From the NCBI RefSeq assembly GCF_003287955.1, contig NZ_QMKP01000007.1, positions 1-64,000 of the forward strand: 64,000 nucleotides of DNA. The letters are read 5' to 3'. The DNA comes from Arthrobacter sp. AQ5-06. Lineage in GTDB: Bacteria; Actinomycetota; Actinomycetes; Actinomycetales; Micrococcaceae. The notes under the pieces are model-generated. The model made no database searches and had not been told where the DNA came from. It saw only the letters and a list, made by a program, of their open reading frames with translations. This document shows, in pieces, positions 16,022 through 24,189 of this stretch; the stretch's first letter is position 1, and each line of letters opens with the position of its first letter. The translations under genes and the position numbers were made by a program.

Positions 16022-16132
16022 CGCGCTTGCCGTGTCCGTTCCGGACCGGCCTGGTCGTCACCCGGGGCACCCCACCGCGAATGGAGGGTTGCCGGCCAGC
16101 AAACCGGGGTTTAGCGCTGGCACTCGTGACCT
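16017..16132 (-). promoter_or_regulatory. SAM-IV riboswitch
   Basis: Read on the minus strand the leader contains GGTCACGAGTGCCAGCGC, CCCCGGTTTGCTGGCCGGCA, ACCCTCC, GCGGTGGGGTGCCCCGGGTG, ACGACCAGG and finally CGGCAAGCGCGG. This order and these sequences match the conserved core of actinobacterial SAM-IV riboswitches, including the 3' pseudoknot-forming segment. It would sense S-adenosylmethionine and lower expression of the downstream class V aminotransferase gene when SAM is plentiful. An overlapping terminator-like hairpin lies between it and the start codon. Confidence 0.93.
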
Positions 16133-16231
16133 GTTAAGAGCGTAGAACATGGGCCGCGGCAGGAAGAAGCCCGGCCGAATGTTAAGGTCTTTGTTACGCG
16201 CATTTGAGTAATGACCAAAAACTCGAAGATA

Positions 16232-16268
16232 CGACGGCGGGCGCCCCTTGAGGAGGCGCCCGCCGTCG
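16232..16268 (-). terminator. Terminator of hisN
   Basis: This is a 14-bp perfect inverted repeat rich in GC (16232-16245 and 16255-16268, loop CCTTGAGGA). On the minus strand TATCTTCGAGTTTTT follows. It lies 18 bp after the hisN stop and separates it from the riboswitch-controlled gene. Confidence 0.75.
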
Positions 16269-16286
16269 ATAATTCGATAGAAGTGC

Positions 16287-17099
16287 CTAAAGGAGATCGT
16301 CCAGATCCGGGTTCAGCCGCTTCAGGACCTCAGAGTGCAGGATGGAATTCGTGGCCAGGGCGTTGCCGCCGAACGGCCCGTCCTCGCCCTCCAGAGAAGT
16401 GAAGCGGCCGCCGGCTTCCACCACGATGGGCACCAGGGCGGCCATGTCGTACAGGTTCAGTTCCGGCTCGCAGGCGATGTCCACGGAACCTTCGGCCACC
16501 ATGCAGTAGGACCAGAAATCACCGTAGGCGCGCGTGCGCCACACGTCCTCGGTCAGGCCCAGGAACTCATCCAGGTTGCCGCGTTCCTTCCAGCCGCCCA
16601 GGCTGGAATAGGACAGGGAGGCGTCCGAGAGTTTGGAGACGTCCGAGACCCGGAGCCGCGTTGCGGCGGCGAGGGACTTGCCCATGTACGCGCCGGAATC
16701 CTTGGCGGCCCACCAGCGCTTGCCCAGTGCGGGCGCACTGACCACTCCCACCACGGGTTCGCCTTCGTCCACGAGGGCGATCAGGGTGGCCCAGACCGGG
16801 ACGCCGCGGACAAAGTTTTTGGTGCCGTCGATGGGATCAATGATCCAGCGGCGGGAGCCGTGGCCGGAGCTGCCGAATTCCTCGCCCAGCACGGCGTCCC
16901 GGGGACGCGAGCGGGAGAGCTGTCCGCGGATGGCTTCTTCCGCGGCCTTGTCCGCGTCCGTGACCGGCGTCAGGTCCGGCTTGGTCTCGATGTGGAGGTC
17001 CAGTGCCTTGAAGCGGCTCATGGTCTGGTCATCCACGGAATCGGCCAGCACATGGGCAAGGCGCAGGTCATCGTTGTAGCTCGAAGCGGGTTGGATCAT
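16287..17099 (-). CDS. hisN: Inositol monophosphatase-family histidinol-phosphatase
   Basis: This 270-residue metal-dependent phosphatase has the three IMPase motifs: GEEFG (about 72-76), [15 protein letters not shown] (about 85-99) and [15 protein letters not shown] (about 218-232). These place two or three magnesium ions around the scissile phosphate. In actinobacteria this subtype (HisN) dephosphorylates histidinol phosphate in histidine synthesis, and the SYSSLGGW and [16 protein letters not shown] regions fit. A general inositol phosphatase remains possible. It is followed upstream by rsgA and aroA on the same strand. Confidence 0.88.
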   Translation of the reverse strand: MIQPASSYNDDLRLAHVLADSVDDQTMSRFKALDLHIETKPDLTPVTDADKAAEEAIRGQLSRSRPRDAVLGEEFGSSGHGSRRWIIDPIDGTKNFVRGVPVWATLIALVDEGEPVVGVVSAPALGKRWWAAKDSGAYMGKSLAAATRLRVSDVSKLSDASLSYSSLGGWKERGNLDEFLGLTEDVWRTRAYGDFWSYCMVAEGSVDIACEPELNLYDMAALVPIVVEAGGRFTSLEGEDGPFGGNALATNSILHSEVLKRLNPDLDDLL

Positions 17100-17153
17100 G
17101 GTTCCAAACTACCGTCTCAGGGCCGTGGGGTTGGGGACGTCGGCGTTCCGCCG

Positions 17154-18269
17154 CTAGCCGATGCTGCCCAGTTCCTTGGTTTCCTGGCCAACCAGGCGGG
17201 GATCCGTGCCCAGCAGCCGCCGCAGAGACGCGAGCCGGGCCTGGCCGGTGGGGCCCGCCTGGCCGGCGGACACCCAGGCATCCACTCCGCAGTTGACGGC
17301 GGCGGCGTTGTGCTTGCAGCCACGCTCGCAGGCGTCCGTGCCCGGCTCCAGGTCCGGGAAGGACCGGAGGATCCGGTCCGGGTCCACGTGGGCCAGGCCG
17401 AACGAGCGGATGCCAGGGGTGTCGATGATCCAGCTTCCGGCCGGAGCGCCGGTCAGCTTCAGGGCAAGGGCCGACGACGACGTGTGGCGGCCGCGGCCGG
17501 TCACCGCGTTCACGCCACCGGTAGCCCGTTCGGCCCCGGTGAGGGCATTGACCATGGTGGACTTGCCCACGCCGGAATGACCCAGCATCACCGAGACCTT
17601 GCCCTCGAGGTACGCGCGGAGCTGCGAAACTGCGGCACTGTCCAGGCGGGCCGAGAGGCCGTCATCGGAGCGGGCATCGATACCTGAGGCCTCGGAGTCC
17701 GACGTGCGGCTGATGATCACCGGGAAGTCCAAGTGCTCATAGTTGGACAACAGTTCCGCGGGATCCTTGACATCCGCCTTGGTGACGAGCAGGAGCGGCT
17801 CAATGCCGGCGTCGTAAGCGGCCACCAGGGCGCGGTCGATGAAGCCAGTGCGTGGTTCCGGGTTTGCGGCGGCCACCACCACCACCAGCTGATCGGCGTT
17901 GGCCACCACCGCACGCTCGATCGGATCCGTGTCATCGGCGCTGCGGCGCAGTAGGGTCCTTCGGTCCTGGATCCGGACCAGACGTGCCAGGGTGTCGGGC
18001 TCCCCGGACACATCGCCTACAAGGGAGACGAAGTCGCCGGCCACCACGGGGGAGCGGCGCAGTTCGCGGGCCCTCGCTGCGATGATGATCCGCTCGTCGC
18101 CCGAGTCCTCACCGACGACGGCGGTGTACCGGCCGCGGTCCACGGTGATGATTCGGCCCGTGACGGCGTCGTCGTGGCTGGGGCGGTCCTTCGTGCGAGG
18201 CCGCGAGCCCTTTTTGCTGGGCCGGATCCGGACGTCGGACTCGTCCCAGGAATCAGTGCTGCGTGCCAC
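17154..18269 (-). CDS. rsgA: Ribosome small-subunit-dependent GTPase A
   Basis: RsgA is a circularly permuted GTPase that helps mature the 30S subunit. The 371-residue protein has an OB domain first, then motifs in permuted order: G4 VTKAD, G1 GHSGVGKST, G3 DTPG. A C-terminal zinc-binding segment follows (C-x4-C-x-H...C in DACERGCKHN and AVNCG). The frame is open back to 18398, but GTG at 18269 has AAGG seven bases upstream and gives the usual length. It overlaps the end of aroA by 17 bases. Confidence 0.95.
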   Translation of the reverse strand: MARSTDSWDESDVRIRPSKKGSRPRTKDRPSHDDAVTGRIITVDRGRYTAVVGEDSGDERIIIAARARELRRSPVVAGDFVSLVGDVSGEPDTLARLVRIQDRRTLLRRSADDTDPIERAVVANADQLVVVVAAANPEPRTGFIDRALVAAYDAGIEPLLLVTKADVKDPAELLSNYEHLDFPVIISRTSDSEASGIDARSDDGLSARLDSAAVSQLRAYLEGKVSVMLGHSGVGKSTMVNALTGAERATGGVNAVTGRGRHTSSSALALKLTGAPAGSWIIDTPGIRSFGLAHVDPDRILRSFPDLEPGTDACERGCKHNAAAVNCGVDAWVSAGQAGPTGQARLASLRRLLGTDPRLVGQETKELGSIG

Positions 18270-19653
18270 CAGTGGGACCTTCCGTGGCGTCGTTGGCAGC
18301 CGTCCCCTGGGCCAGCATGTCCGCCCACATCTGCGGGAACTCCGGCATGGTCTTAGCCGTGGTGGCGATGTCCTGGATCTCGATACCCGGAACTGCAAGG
18401 CCGAGGATGGCGCCGGCGGTAGCCATCCGGTGGTCCGCGTAACTGTGGACGACGCCGGCGTGCAGCCGTGCCGGGCGGATCACCAGGCCATCGCTGGTTT
18501 CTTCGGCGTCGCCGCCGAGGCGGTTGATTTCGGTGACGAGTGCGGCCAGCCGGTCCGTCTCGTGGCCGCGAAGGTGCGCGATGCCGGTCAGCCGCGAGGG
18601 TCCGCTGGCCAGGGCGCAGAGGGCCGCCACGGTGGGCGCGAGCTCGCTGGTTTCGTCAAAATCGGCACCCTTGATCTCTGGCCCGCCGGTGACGGTCAGG
18701 ACGCCGTTAGCCAGGCTGACGTCCGCGCCCATGTCCGCCAGGATGCTCCGCCAAAGGTCTCCCACCTGGGTGGTGCCTGTGGGCCACCCGGGGATCCGCA
18801 CAGTGCCGCCGGAGGCCAGCGCGGCGGCCAGGAACGGGCCGGCATTGGAGAGGTCCTGCTCAATGCGCTGGTCAAAGGCGCGGATGGGGCCCGGTGCCAC
18901 CACCCAGTGGTTCGGCAGGGAATCGTCCACGGACACACCGACGCCGCGGAGTACGGCAACGGTCATGTTGATGTGGTCCAGGCTCGGGACCGGTTTGCCT
19001 ACGTGCTCCAGGTGGAGTCCGTCGGTAAACCTGGCGCCGACCAGCAGGAGAGCCGAGACGAACTGGGATGACGCGCTGGCGTCGATCACCAGGTGGCCGC
19101 CCCGGACTTCCCCGGTGCCTTCAACGGTGAACGGCAGCGACGAGGGGGTTCCGCCATCGTCCGCGGTCAGGGCCACCCCGAGGGCCTTCAGGGCCTCGAT
19201 GATGGTGCCCATGGGGCGCTTCCGGGCGTGGGGGTCGCCGTCGAACACGCTCACGCCGTTGCGCAACGCCGCAAGCGGCGGAACAAAGCGCATCACTGTT
19301 CCGGCGAGGCCGCAATCAATGTGCGTCCGTGACGACGACGCCCCCTGGCTCAGGGGCGTGACCTCAAGGTCCGGGCCGAACGCACCGTCGCCGGGCACCT
19401 CCGTGATGGTGGCTCCCAGGTGGCGGAGCGCATCGATCATCAATGCAGAGTCCCGGGAATGCAGGGGAGCACGGAGGCGGGACGGCCCGTCAGCCAGCGC
19501 GGCCAGGACCAGGAACCTGTTGGTCAGGGACTTTGAGCCCGGCACCGTGACGGTGGCGTTGATGGGCCTGCTGGCGAAGGGTGCCGGCCAGTGCGGAACA
19601 GTGTCGGTGGAACTGCGTGAGTCGGTGGCTGCTGGCGGGGTGGAACCGGTCAT
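18253..19653 (-). CDS. aroA: 3-phosphoshikimate 1-carboxyvinyltransferase (EPSP synthase)
   Basis: AroA joins shikimate-3-phosphate to phosphoenolpyruvate in aromatic amino-acid synthesis. The 466-residue protein has the PGSKSLTNRFLVLAALADG motif near residue 37, NAGTxxR-like DCGLAGTVMRFV, GDPHARKRPMG, and late motifs HLRGHETDRLAAL and YADHRMATAGAILGLA. The segment LAGTVMRF lacks the canonical LGNAGTA arrangement and is of the actinobacterial type. It is first in a two-gene unit with rsgA. Confidence 0.96.
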   Translation of the reverse strand: MTGSTPPAATDSRSSTDTVPHWPAPFASRPINATVTVPGSKSLTNRFLVLAALADGPSRLRAPLHSRDSALMIDALRHLGATITEVPGDGAFGPDLEVTPLSQGASSSRTHIDCGLAGTVMRFVPPLAALRNGVSVFDGDPHARKRPMGTIIEALKALGVALTADDGGTPSSLPFTVEGTGEVRGGHLVIDASASSQFVSALLLVGARFTDGLHLEHVGKPVPSLDHINMTVAVLRGVGVSVDDSLPNHWVVAPGPIRAFDQRIEQDLSNAGPFLAAALASGGTVRIPGWPTGTTQVGDLWRSILADMGADVSLANGVLTVTGGPEIKGADFDETSELAPTVAALCALASGPSRLTGIAHLRGHETDRLAALVTEINRLGGDAEETSDGLVIRPARLHAGVVHSYADHRMATAGAILGLAVPGIEIQDIATTAKTMPEFPQMWADMLAQGTAANDATEGPTGGTQH

Positions 19654-19659
19654 CCGTCC

Positions 19660-20196
19660 TTACGCCCCCGTTGCGTGTTCCACGGCGCGGCGCACGGCTT
19701 TGTCCGCCTTGTGGAGCTTTTGGCCGGTGGTCTTCCGGGCATCGGCGGCAGTCTTCCGGGCGTCCGCAGCGAGGTGCTCGGCACGCCAGGCCAGGCCAGG
19801 CTTGCCGGCGGTGTCCACGGAGGCCAACAGGGCGCCGCCGCTGAGGGAAATGTTTTTGAGCAGCTGGTTCCGGCGGGCCTCTCGGCCTTCCTTGGTGCTG
19901 ATGTCCGCGCTGCGCCATTCCACAAACGTGTTCAGTAGCGAGATGACGGTCAGAAGTGTTGCCGAGAGGCGGCTGAACTTGCCCAGGCCGAACAGTACGC
20001 CGGCACCCACCTGCGTTCCGCCGATCACCCGGGCCAGCATTTTTTCGTCGGCCTGGAACGGCAGAGACGCGGCGGCCTTCTGCAGGAGCGGCGAGAGTTG
20101 GGTGGCGGTGTCATCGGCGTTCTTCAGCTTGTCCAGTCCGGCGACTACGAAACTGGAAGCCAGCATGGGGCGGGCGAGAGTACGGACAAAGGACAT
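19660..20196 (-). CDS. DoxX-family membrane protein
   Basis: The 178-residue protein begins MSFVRTLARPMLASSFVVAGLDKL and has about four hydrophobic segments, then a Lys/Ala-rich cytoplasmic tail (KTAADARKTTGQKLHKADKAVRR). The N-terminal pattern and GGTQVGAGVLFGLGKFSRLSA fit DoxX proteins, membrane proteins sometimes linked to thiol and oxidative stress. AGGAGGAAAT precedes the ATG at 20196, so the longer open frame to 20721 is not used. It stands divergent from sigH and just before aroA on the same strand, seven bases apart. Confidence 0.88.
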   Translation of the reverse strand: MSFVRTLARPMLASSFVVAGLDKLKNADDTATQLSPLLQKAAASLPFQADEKMLARVIGGTQVGAGVLFGLGKFSRLSATLLTVISLLNTFVEWRSADISTKEGREARRNQLLKNISLSGGALLASVDTAGKPGLAWRAEHLAADARKTAADARKTTGQKLHKADKAVRRAVEHATGA

Positions 20197-20263
20197 GGAT
20201 TTCCTCCTGGCTGGACGAACCGCACCGAATGCGGCGGAGTCCGTTCTAGTCTTGCACTTTTGA

Positions 20264-20289
20264 GGAATATTTGCCTGCCGCCAGCGGTT
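20264..20289 (+). promoter_or_regulatory. SigR/SigH-type promoter upstream of sigH
   Basis: GGAAT at 20264-20268 and GTT at 20287-20289 are separated by exactly 18 bases. This is the published core of SigR/SigH-dependent promoters in actinobacteria (GGAAT-N18/19-GTT). A transcript would start near 20296, before the extended sigH reading frame at GTG 20381. It predicts that the sigma factor activates its own gene under thiol stress. Confidence 0.7.
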
Positions 20290-20512
20290 ATGGATTGCGG
20301 GTCCGCCGAACACCGGACGAATTGACTCACCACGGATTGCCTGGCACGTATTTGCCTGGAACATCATGGCCTGACACAGAGTGGAGTTGCCCTTGAGGTT
20401 ACTGAAGGACGGGACGGAGCCCGCCGGACCCGTAGCACTGCAGACTCTGGAAGCCGATCCTCCGGAGTACGGAACACCGCGTGCCAAAGCCGTCGCAGTA
20501 GACTTGAACGCA

Positions 20513-21292
20513 ATGAGCACCCTGGATCCGGCCCTCGAGGCCATGTATGAGGCCTCCGAACGCGAAGCCAAAACAAGCAGCGAAGCCAATGCCAGCAGCG
20601 ATGCGCCGGCAGGCAGTGACGCGCAGCCTGAAGCGGACGTCCCTGTGCCCTCTGAGCAACCCGTGGATGTGGCCACCGAATCAGCGGAAGAACGGCGGGT
20701 CCGTTTTGAGCGCGATGCCATGCAGTACGTGGATCAGCTCTACTCGGCCGCCATGCGGATGGCCAGGAACCCCGCCGACGCGGAAGATCTGGTCCAGGAG
20801 GCCTACACCAAGGCGTTCTCAGCGTTCCACCAGTACAAGCCCGGTACCAACCTCAAGGCCTGGCTGTACCGCATCCTGACCAACACGTACATCAACCTCT
20901 ACCGCAAGCGGCAGCGCGAACCGCTGCAGTCGAACTCGGACACCATCGAGGACTGGCAGCTTGCCAGGGCGGAGTCACACACGTCCCGCGGCCTGCGCTC
21001 GGCCGAGGCTGAGGCGCTGGACCACCTGCCGGACTCGGACGTTAAGCGGGCGCTCCAGGCCATCCCCGAGGAGTTTCGGCTGGCCGTGTACTTCGCCGAC
21101 GTCGAGGGCTTCGCGTACAAGGAAATCTCGGACATCATGAACACGCCCATCGGGACGGTGATGTCCCGGCTCCACCGTGGCCGGAAAATGTTGCGGGATA
21201 TGCTGGCGGACTATGCCGCCGAACGAGGATTCAAAGGCGCCGTCGAATCACAGGACACGGCCGCGACCACAAAACAGGAGAACAGGAAATGA
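20513..21292 (+). CDS. sigH: ECF sigma factor of the SigR/SigH redox-stress type
   Basis: The 259-residue form starting [17 protein letters not shown] contains region 2 ([33 protein letters not shown], in two helices) and [23 protein letters not shown]. Region 4 follows ([43 protein letters not shown]). These are hallmarks of SigR/SigH, which direct the disulfide-stress regulon. The frame stays open to GTG 20381, giving a possible 44-residue extension. A TAGACT at 20499-20504 could drive a leaderless short form. The stop overlaps rsrA by four bases. Confidence 0.94.
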   Translation: MSTLDPALEAMYEASEREAKTSSEANASSDAPAGSDAQPEADVPVPSEQPVDVATESAEERRVRFERDAMQYVDQLYSAAMRMARNPADAEDLVQEAYTKAFSAFHQYKPGTNLKAWLYRILTNTYINLYRKRQREPLQSNSDTIEDWQLARAESHTSRGLRSAEAEALDHLPDSDVKRALQAIPEEFRLAVYFADVEGFAYKEISDIMNTPIGTVMSRLHRGRKMLRDMLADYAAERGFKGAVESQDTAATTKQENRK

Positions 21293-21549
21293 GCGACTGC
21301 CAGGGATTGGGCGACTGCGATGACGCCCGGATGCAACGCATCTACGAATACCTCGACGGGGCGTTGACCCGCGAGGACATCACGGAAATCAAGCATCACC
21401 TTGATGAGTGCCCTGAGTGCACCGAGCAGTACGACCTCGAGTGCGTCATCCGCACCATGGTGAAGCGCTCGTGCACCGAGGCCGCTCCGGAAAACCTGAA
21501 GAACGCCATCCTGGACCGGATCCACTCCGTCCGCCCGGTAGACGCCTGA
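21289..21549 (+). CDS. rsrA: Zinc-binding anti-sigma factor RsrA (mycothiol system type)
   Basis: The 86-residue protein has the ZAS signature H-x3-C-x2-C (HHLDECPEC) plus an N-terminal Cys pair and later Cys in [14 protein letters not shown]. RsrA-type proteins bind their sigma factor while reduced and zinc-loaded, and release it when thiols are oxidised to disulfides. Direct coupling to sigH by a 4-base overlap supports the partnership. Length and spacing match actinobacterial RsrA. Confidence 0.94.
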   Translation: MSDCQGLGDCDDARMQRIYEYLDGALTREDITEIKHHLDECPECTEQYDLECVIRTMVKRSCTEAAPENLKNAILDRIHSVRPVDA

Positions 21550-21649
21550 CGCAGGCCGTACCCGTCGGCAGGGACACGTGACCGCGTGGACGCCTGACTG
21601 CGGGGATGCCGGTCGGCAGTACTGCAGGCGCAAAAAGCGGCGCAAAGAC

Positions 21650-21687
21650 GAAGGACCCCGGAAGCCGTGTGGCTTCCGGGGTCCTTC
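21650..21687. terminator. Bidirectional terminator between rsrA and the bL37 gene
   Basis: This is a perfect 17-bp inverted repeat (21650-21666 and 21671-21687, loop GTGT) with a GGACCCCGGAAGCC core. It sits between convergent genes and would end both transcripts. Confidence 0.8.
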
Positions 21688-21713
21688 GCTTAAACCGTTT
21701 TCCAAGCTTTAGC

Positions 21714-21788
21714 TTAGGCGTTGGGGCGCTTCCCGTGGTTCGCGCCGCCACGCTTACGGTCACGACGTTTACGTGCACGCTTGCTCAT
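21714..21788 (-). CDS. 50S ribosomal protein bL37 (24 aa)
   Basis: The frame encodes a 24-residue basic peptide beginning MSKRARKRRDRKRGG and ending HGKRPNA. It matches bL37, the very small actinobacteria-specific protein found in the large ribosomal subunit near the peptidyl-transferase side. AAGGAGG lies eight bases upstream of the ATG, a strong ribosome-binding site. It is too short for most gene finders. A strong terminator follows. Confidence 0.88.
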   Translation of the reverse strand: MSKRARKRRDRKRGGANHGKRPNA

Positions 21789-21915
21789 AGCTGGCCTCCT
21801 TAAATGTTGGTACTCAAAAGAGCTGCCCTCAAGTCTCCCACACCATGGGACACGCCGCGAAACCGAAACGGGCTGTGACCGGGGGCAACACCGACCGGCG
21901 GCGCAGTCCGGCGGC

Positions 21916-22527
21916 TCAGCCGGGCAGTGAGTTGCGGATGGAGATCCGCGCCTGGTCCAGCACGGTCCTGACGGTTTCCAGCGTGACGGCGCTGAGCGGC
22001 TGCCGGGTGGCCTGCAGCCGCAGTTCCACGCGCAGATCGTCCCGGAACGCCTGCAGCAGCATCTCCGCTTCCTTCAGCTCCCGGATGCCTTCTGAAGACT
22101 GGCGGCCGGCTTTCCTGAAATCGGCGGCTCGCGCCGTGGAACGGGCCGCCTCCGCTGTGGCCGCCAGGTCTGCCCGCAACCCGCGCATATTGGCGCGGAT
22201 ATCCGCCCGCAGGTTGTCCGCCAGGCGCCGGACGGAAGCGGAAATGTCGTTCTCGACGCCGGCGAGTTCCTCCCGGCGCTTGTTGAGTTCGGCAAGCCCC
22301 GCCGCGGTGATGCGATAGTTGGTGCGGCGGCCTTCTGATTCAGTGACGACGAGCCCCTCTTCCTCCAGCTTCCCCAGCCGCGGATAGATGGTACCCGCGC
22401 TGGGGGAGTAGGTGCCGCCGAAACGTTCGCTGAGGGCTTTGATCAGCTCATAGCCGTGTTTGGGCCCCGACTCCAGCAGCGCGAGCAGGTACAACCGGAG
22501 CGCACCATGGGCGAACACCGGGGGCAT
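21916..22527 (-). CDS. PadR-family transcriptional regulator
   Basis: The 203-residue protein has an N-terminal winged helix of PadR type (LRLYLLALLESGPKHGYELIKAL, YSPSAGTIYPRLGKLEEEGLV). A long charged C-terminal helical region follows (about 85-200), probably for dimerisation. PadR proteins repress adjacent genes and release in response to a ligand. The start overlaps the stop of the DUF4097 gene by one base, so the two are co-transcribed. GCGATATA-containing repeats in the operon promoter are likely its binding sites. Confidence 0.92.
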   Translation of the reverse strand: MPPVFAHGALRLYLLALLESGPKHGYELIKALSERFGGTYSPSAGTIYPRLGKLEEEGLVVTESEGRRTNYRITAAGLAELNKRREELAGVENDISASVRRLADNLRADIRANMRGLRADLAATAEAARSTARAADFRKAGRQSSEGIRELKEAEMLLQAFRDDLRVELRLQATRQPLSAVTLETVRTVLDQARISIRNSLPG

Positions 22528-23369
22528 CAGTGCCCAGCTTCCGGGCTTCTTGCGTCGTCATTGCGGGCCGGCTGGCCATGGAAGATGGACGTCTTGCCGG
22601 ACACCGAGTTGGTCCGGACCAGCATCAGCTTGCCGTCCGGTCCGGCAATGGTTTCCACCTTGCCGCCGGGTTGGGAGTACTGCTGGTCATCAATCACCAC
22701 CACGCCGCTGGCAGACTTCGCCACAATGTCCACCCCGACGTCGTGGGGCAGCCTGATGGTGAGGTCGCCGGAGACTGAATTGGCACCGAAGTCGTGGGTA
22801 AAGCCGAGCAGGTCAAAACTCATGTCGCCGCTGACCGTGTGAGCCCGGATGTTGCTGAACCGGCCGGATGCGGTGACCTCGCCGGAGACGCTCTTGGCGG
22901 TCAGGACGCCGTCGTGGTTTCGCGCGATGACCTCTCCGCTGACGGTATTGACGTGAAGTTCTCCGGACGTTCCGTCTGCCATCACAGAACCCGAGACGGT
23001 ATTGAGCCGGGTGTGCCCGCTGATTCCGGAGACGAGGCCATCGCCGCTGACCGTGCCGGCCTCCACCTCAACGCCGGCCGGCAAGGCAATGCTGATAACC
23101 GCTGAGTTGTTGCTGTTGTGGTTGACCGTGCCCATCAGGTTCTTGAACCAGCCCTGGGGGCCGTGCAGCTGATGGCGGACCTCGAGCCTGCCGTCCGTTA
23201 GCGTCACGGACACGGGATCGCCGTGGACCTCGTTGATCTCCACCCGGGCAACGGTGTCGGAGTGGGTCACAACGTCGAACCTGCCGCGGACCATGCCCAG
23301 CTTCAGCGACCTGACGTGTTCAACATCGATGGTTTGCGGACCTGTGACGGTCCAGCTGTCCTCTGTCAT
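22527..23369 (-). CDS. DUF4097-family beta-helix-like repeat protein
   Basis: The 280-residue protein contains about seven repeats with the core TVSG or SVSG (LNTVSGSV, VNTVSGEVI, AKSVSGEVT, AHTVSGDMS, ANSVSGDLT, AKSASGVVV) spaced roughly 20 residues apart. This pattern is typical of DUF4097 putative adhesin-like beta-repeat proteins. No signal peptide or membrane helix is present, so it is probably cytoplasmic. Start at 23369 has TTGGAGGA upstream; the open frame to 23411 is not favoured. It is paired with a PadR regulator, a common genomic association of unknown purpose. Confidence 0.88.
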   Translation of the reverse strand: MTEDSWTVTGPQTIDVEHVRSLKLGMVRGRFDVVTHSDTVARVEINEVHGDPVSVTLTDGRLEVRHQLHGPQGWFKNLMGTVNHNSNNSAVISIALPAGVEVEAGTVSGDGLVSGISGHTRLNTVSGSVMADGTSGELHVNTVSGEVIARNHDGVLTAKSVSGEVTASGRFSNIRAHTVSGDMSFDLLGFTHDFGANSVSGDLTIRLPHDVGVDIVAKSASGVVVIDDQQYSQPGGKVETIAGPDGKLMLVRTNSVSGKTSIFHGQPARNDDARSPEAGH

Positions 23370-23383
23370 GAATCCTCCAAAAC

Positions 23384-23452
23384 CGCGATATATCGTGACT
23401 GATAACCCCAAGATATAACGGACCGCTGGGACCGGTCAAGCTATATCGCGAC
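23384..23452 (-). promoter_or_regulatory. Promoter with two GCGATATA operator-like repeats
   Basis: On the minus strand TTGACC (23437-23432) is a good -35 box, and TATCTT or ATATCT about 17-18 bases later can serve as -10. A palindromic CGCGATATATCGTG at 23384-23397 lies downstream of the start site. A second GCGATATA copy (minus strand, 23450-23443) abuts the -35. Two such sites around one promoter suggest repression by the PadR protein encoded in the operon. Confidence 0.6.
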
Positions 23453-23468
23453 TGGAAGGTTGGGAAAC

Positions 23469-24068
23469 CTACTCGGGGGTGTCCATGCCCAGCCACTGGA
23501 ACCAGCCACGGTGGAGGACCAGCCAGGCCATCAGGCCATAGCCCGCCTGCCCGGGCGTGCCGGTGTTGGCCGCAAGGTCCTGGCGCCACTGTTCGTGGTT
23601 CAGCAGCGGGGAGAATGTGTCCACATAGAGGTGCTTGCGCCTGGTGGTGACGTCAGCAAAAGCGGTGTTGAGATCGGCGAGCCGGCGGTTCTGTACCGGG
23701 TCCAGCGTGGGCGGCGGGCCCACCACAAACACCTCGATCCGGTTCTGCGTGGCGGTATCCAGGATGTTGGCCAGGTTCAGGCGGCTCCGGGCGGTGGAAA
23801 GGCCGAACTCGATGTCCCGGCCCGAGAGGCCGATCACCAGGCGGTTCTCGTGTTGGTCGCCGAACCGCCGCCCGGCCTCTTCCTGCCAGCGTGCAGCCAG
23901 CCCTTCCGTTCCTTCCTGGGGACAGGGGAGGGCATAGGCCTCCATGACCATGCCGTCCTGCGGAGTGCGGGCCAACACGCGTCCCAGCCAGCCGAGGGCC
24001 CTGGGATCGCCCAGCCCGGCCAGCAGTTCATCTCCAACAGCTGCGATCCGCAGCTTCCTGTCTTCCAC
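23469..24068 (-). CDS. SGNH/GDSL-like hydrolase family protein with GDEL in place of GDSL
   Basis: The 199-residue protein starts MEDRKLRIAAVGDELLAGLGDPRALGW, cut by its strand-helix turn. The block I position that normally holds the nucleophilic Ser (GDSL) is Glu here. Later motifs fit the fold: LVIGLSGRDIEFG resembles the GxND block with the Asn replaced, and GYGLMAWLVLHRGWF is where the D-x-x-H pair normally sits, but only part is present. Catalysis by the standard SGNH mechanism is therefore doubtful. It may bind rather than hydrolyse. No signal peptide is seen. Confidence 0.72.
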   Translation of the reverse strand: MEDRKLRIAAVGDELLAGLGDPRALGWLGRVLARTPQDGMVMEAYALPCPQEGTEGLAARWQEEAGRRFGDQHENRLVIGLSGRDIEFGLSTARSRLNLANILDTATQNRIEVFVVGPPPTLDPVQNRRLADLNTAFADVTTRRKHLYVDTFSPLLNHEQWRQDLAANTGTPGQAGYGLMAWLVLHRGWFQWLGMDTPE

Positions 24069-24138
24069 AAGTCCCTCTTTACGTCCGTGCCGAATGAGGC
24101 CAATCGGCGTGGCTATGATTCATCTCCATTAAACAGAA

Positions 24139-24180
24139 CTGCCCGGCCGGAGTCTGGTATTTCGACGTCCGGCCGGGCAG
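24139..24180 (-). terminator. Terminator of kgd
   Basis: This is a 13-bp perfect inverted repeat (24139-24151 and 24168-24180) with arms CTGCCCGGCCGGA and complement. It lies just after the kgd stop. On the minus strand TTCTGTTTAATGG follows. Confidence 0.7.
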
Positions 24181-24189
24181 CCACTGGTA

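Noticed and set aside
16335..17687. A 450-codon plus-strand frame across hisN and rsgA
   Set aside because: It spans two genuine opposite-strand genes and has no family features.
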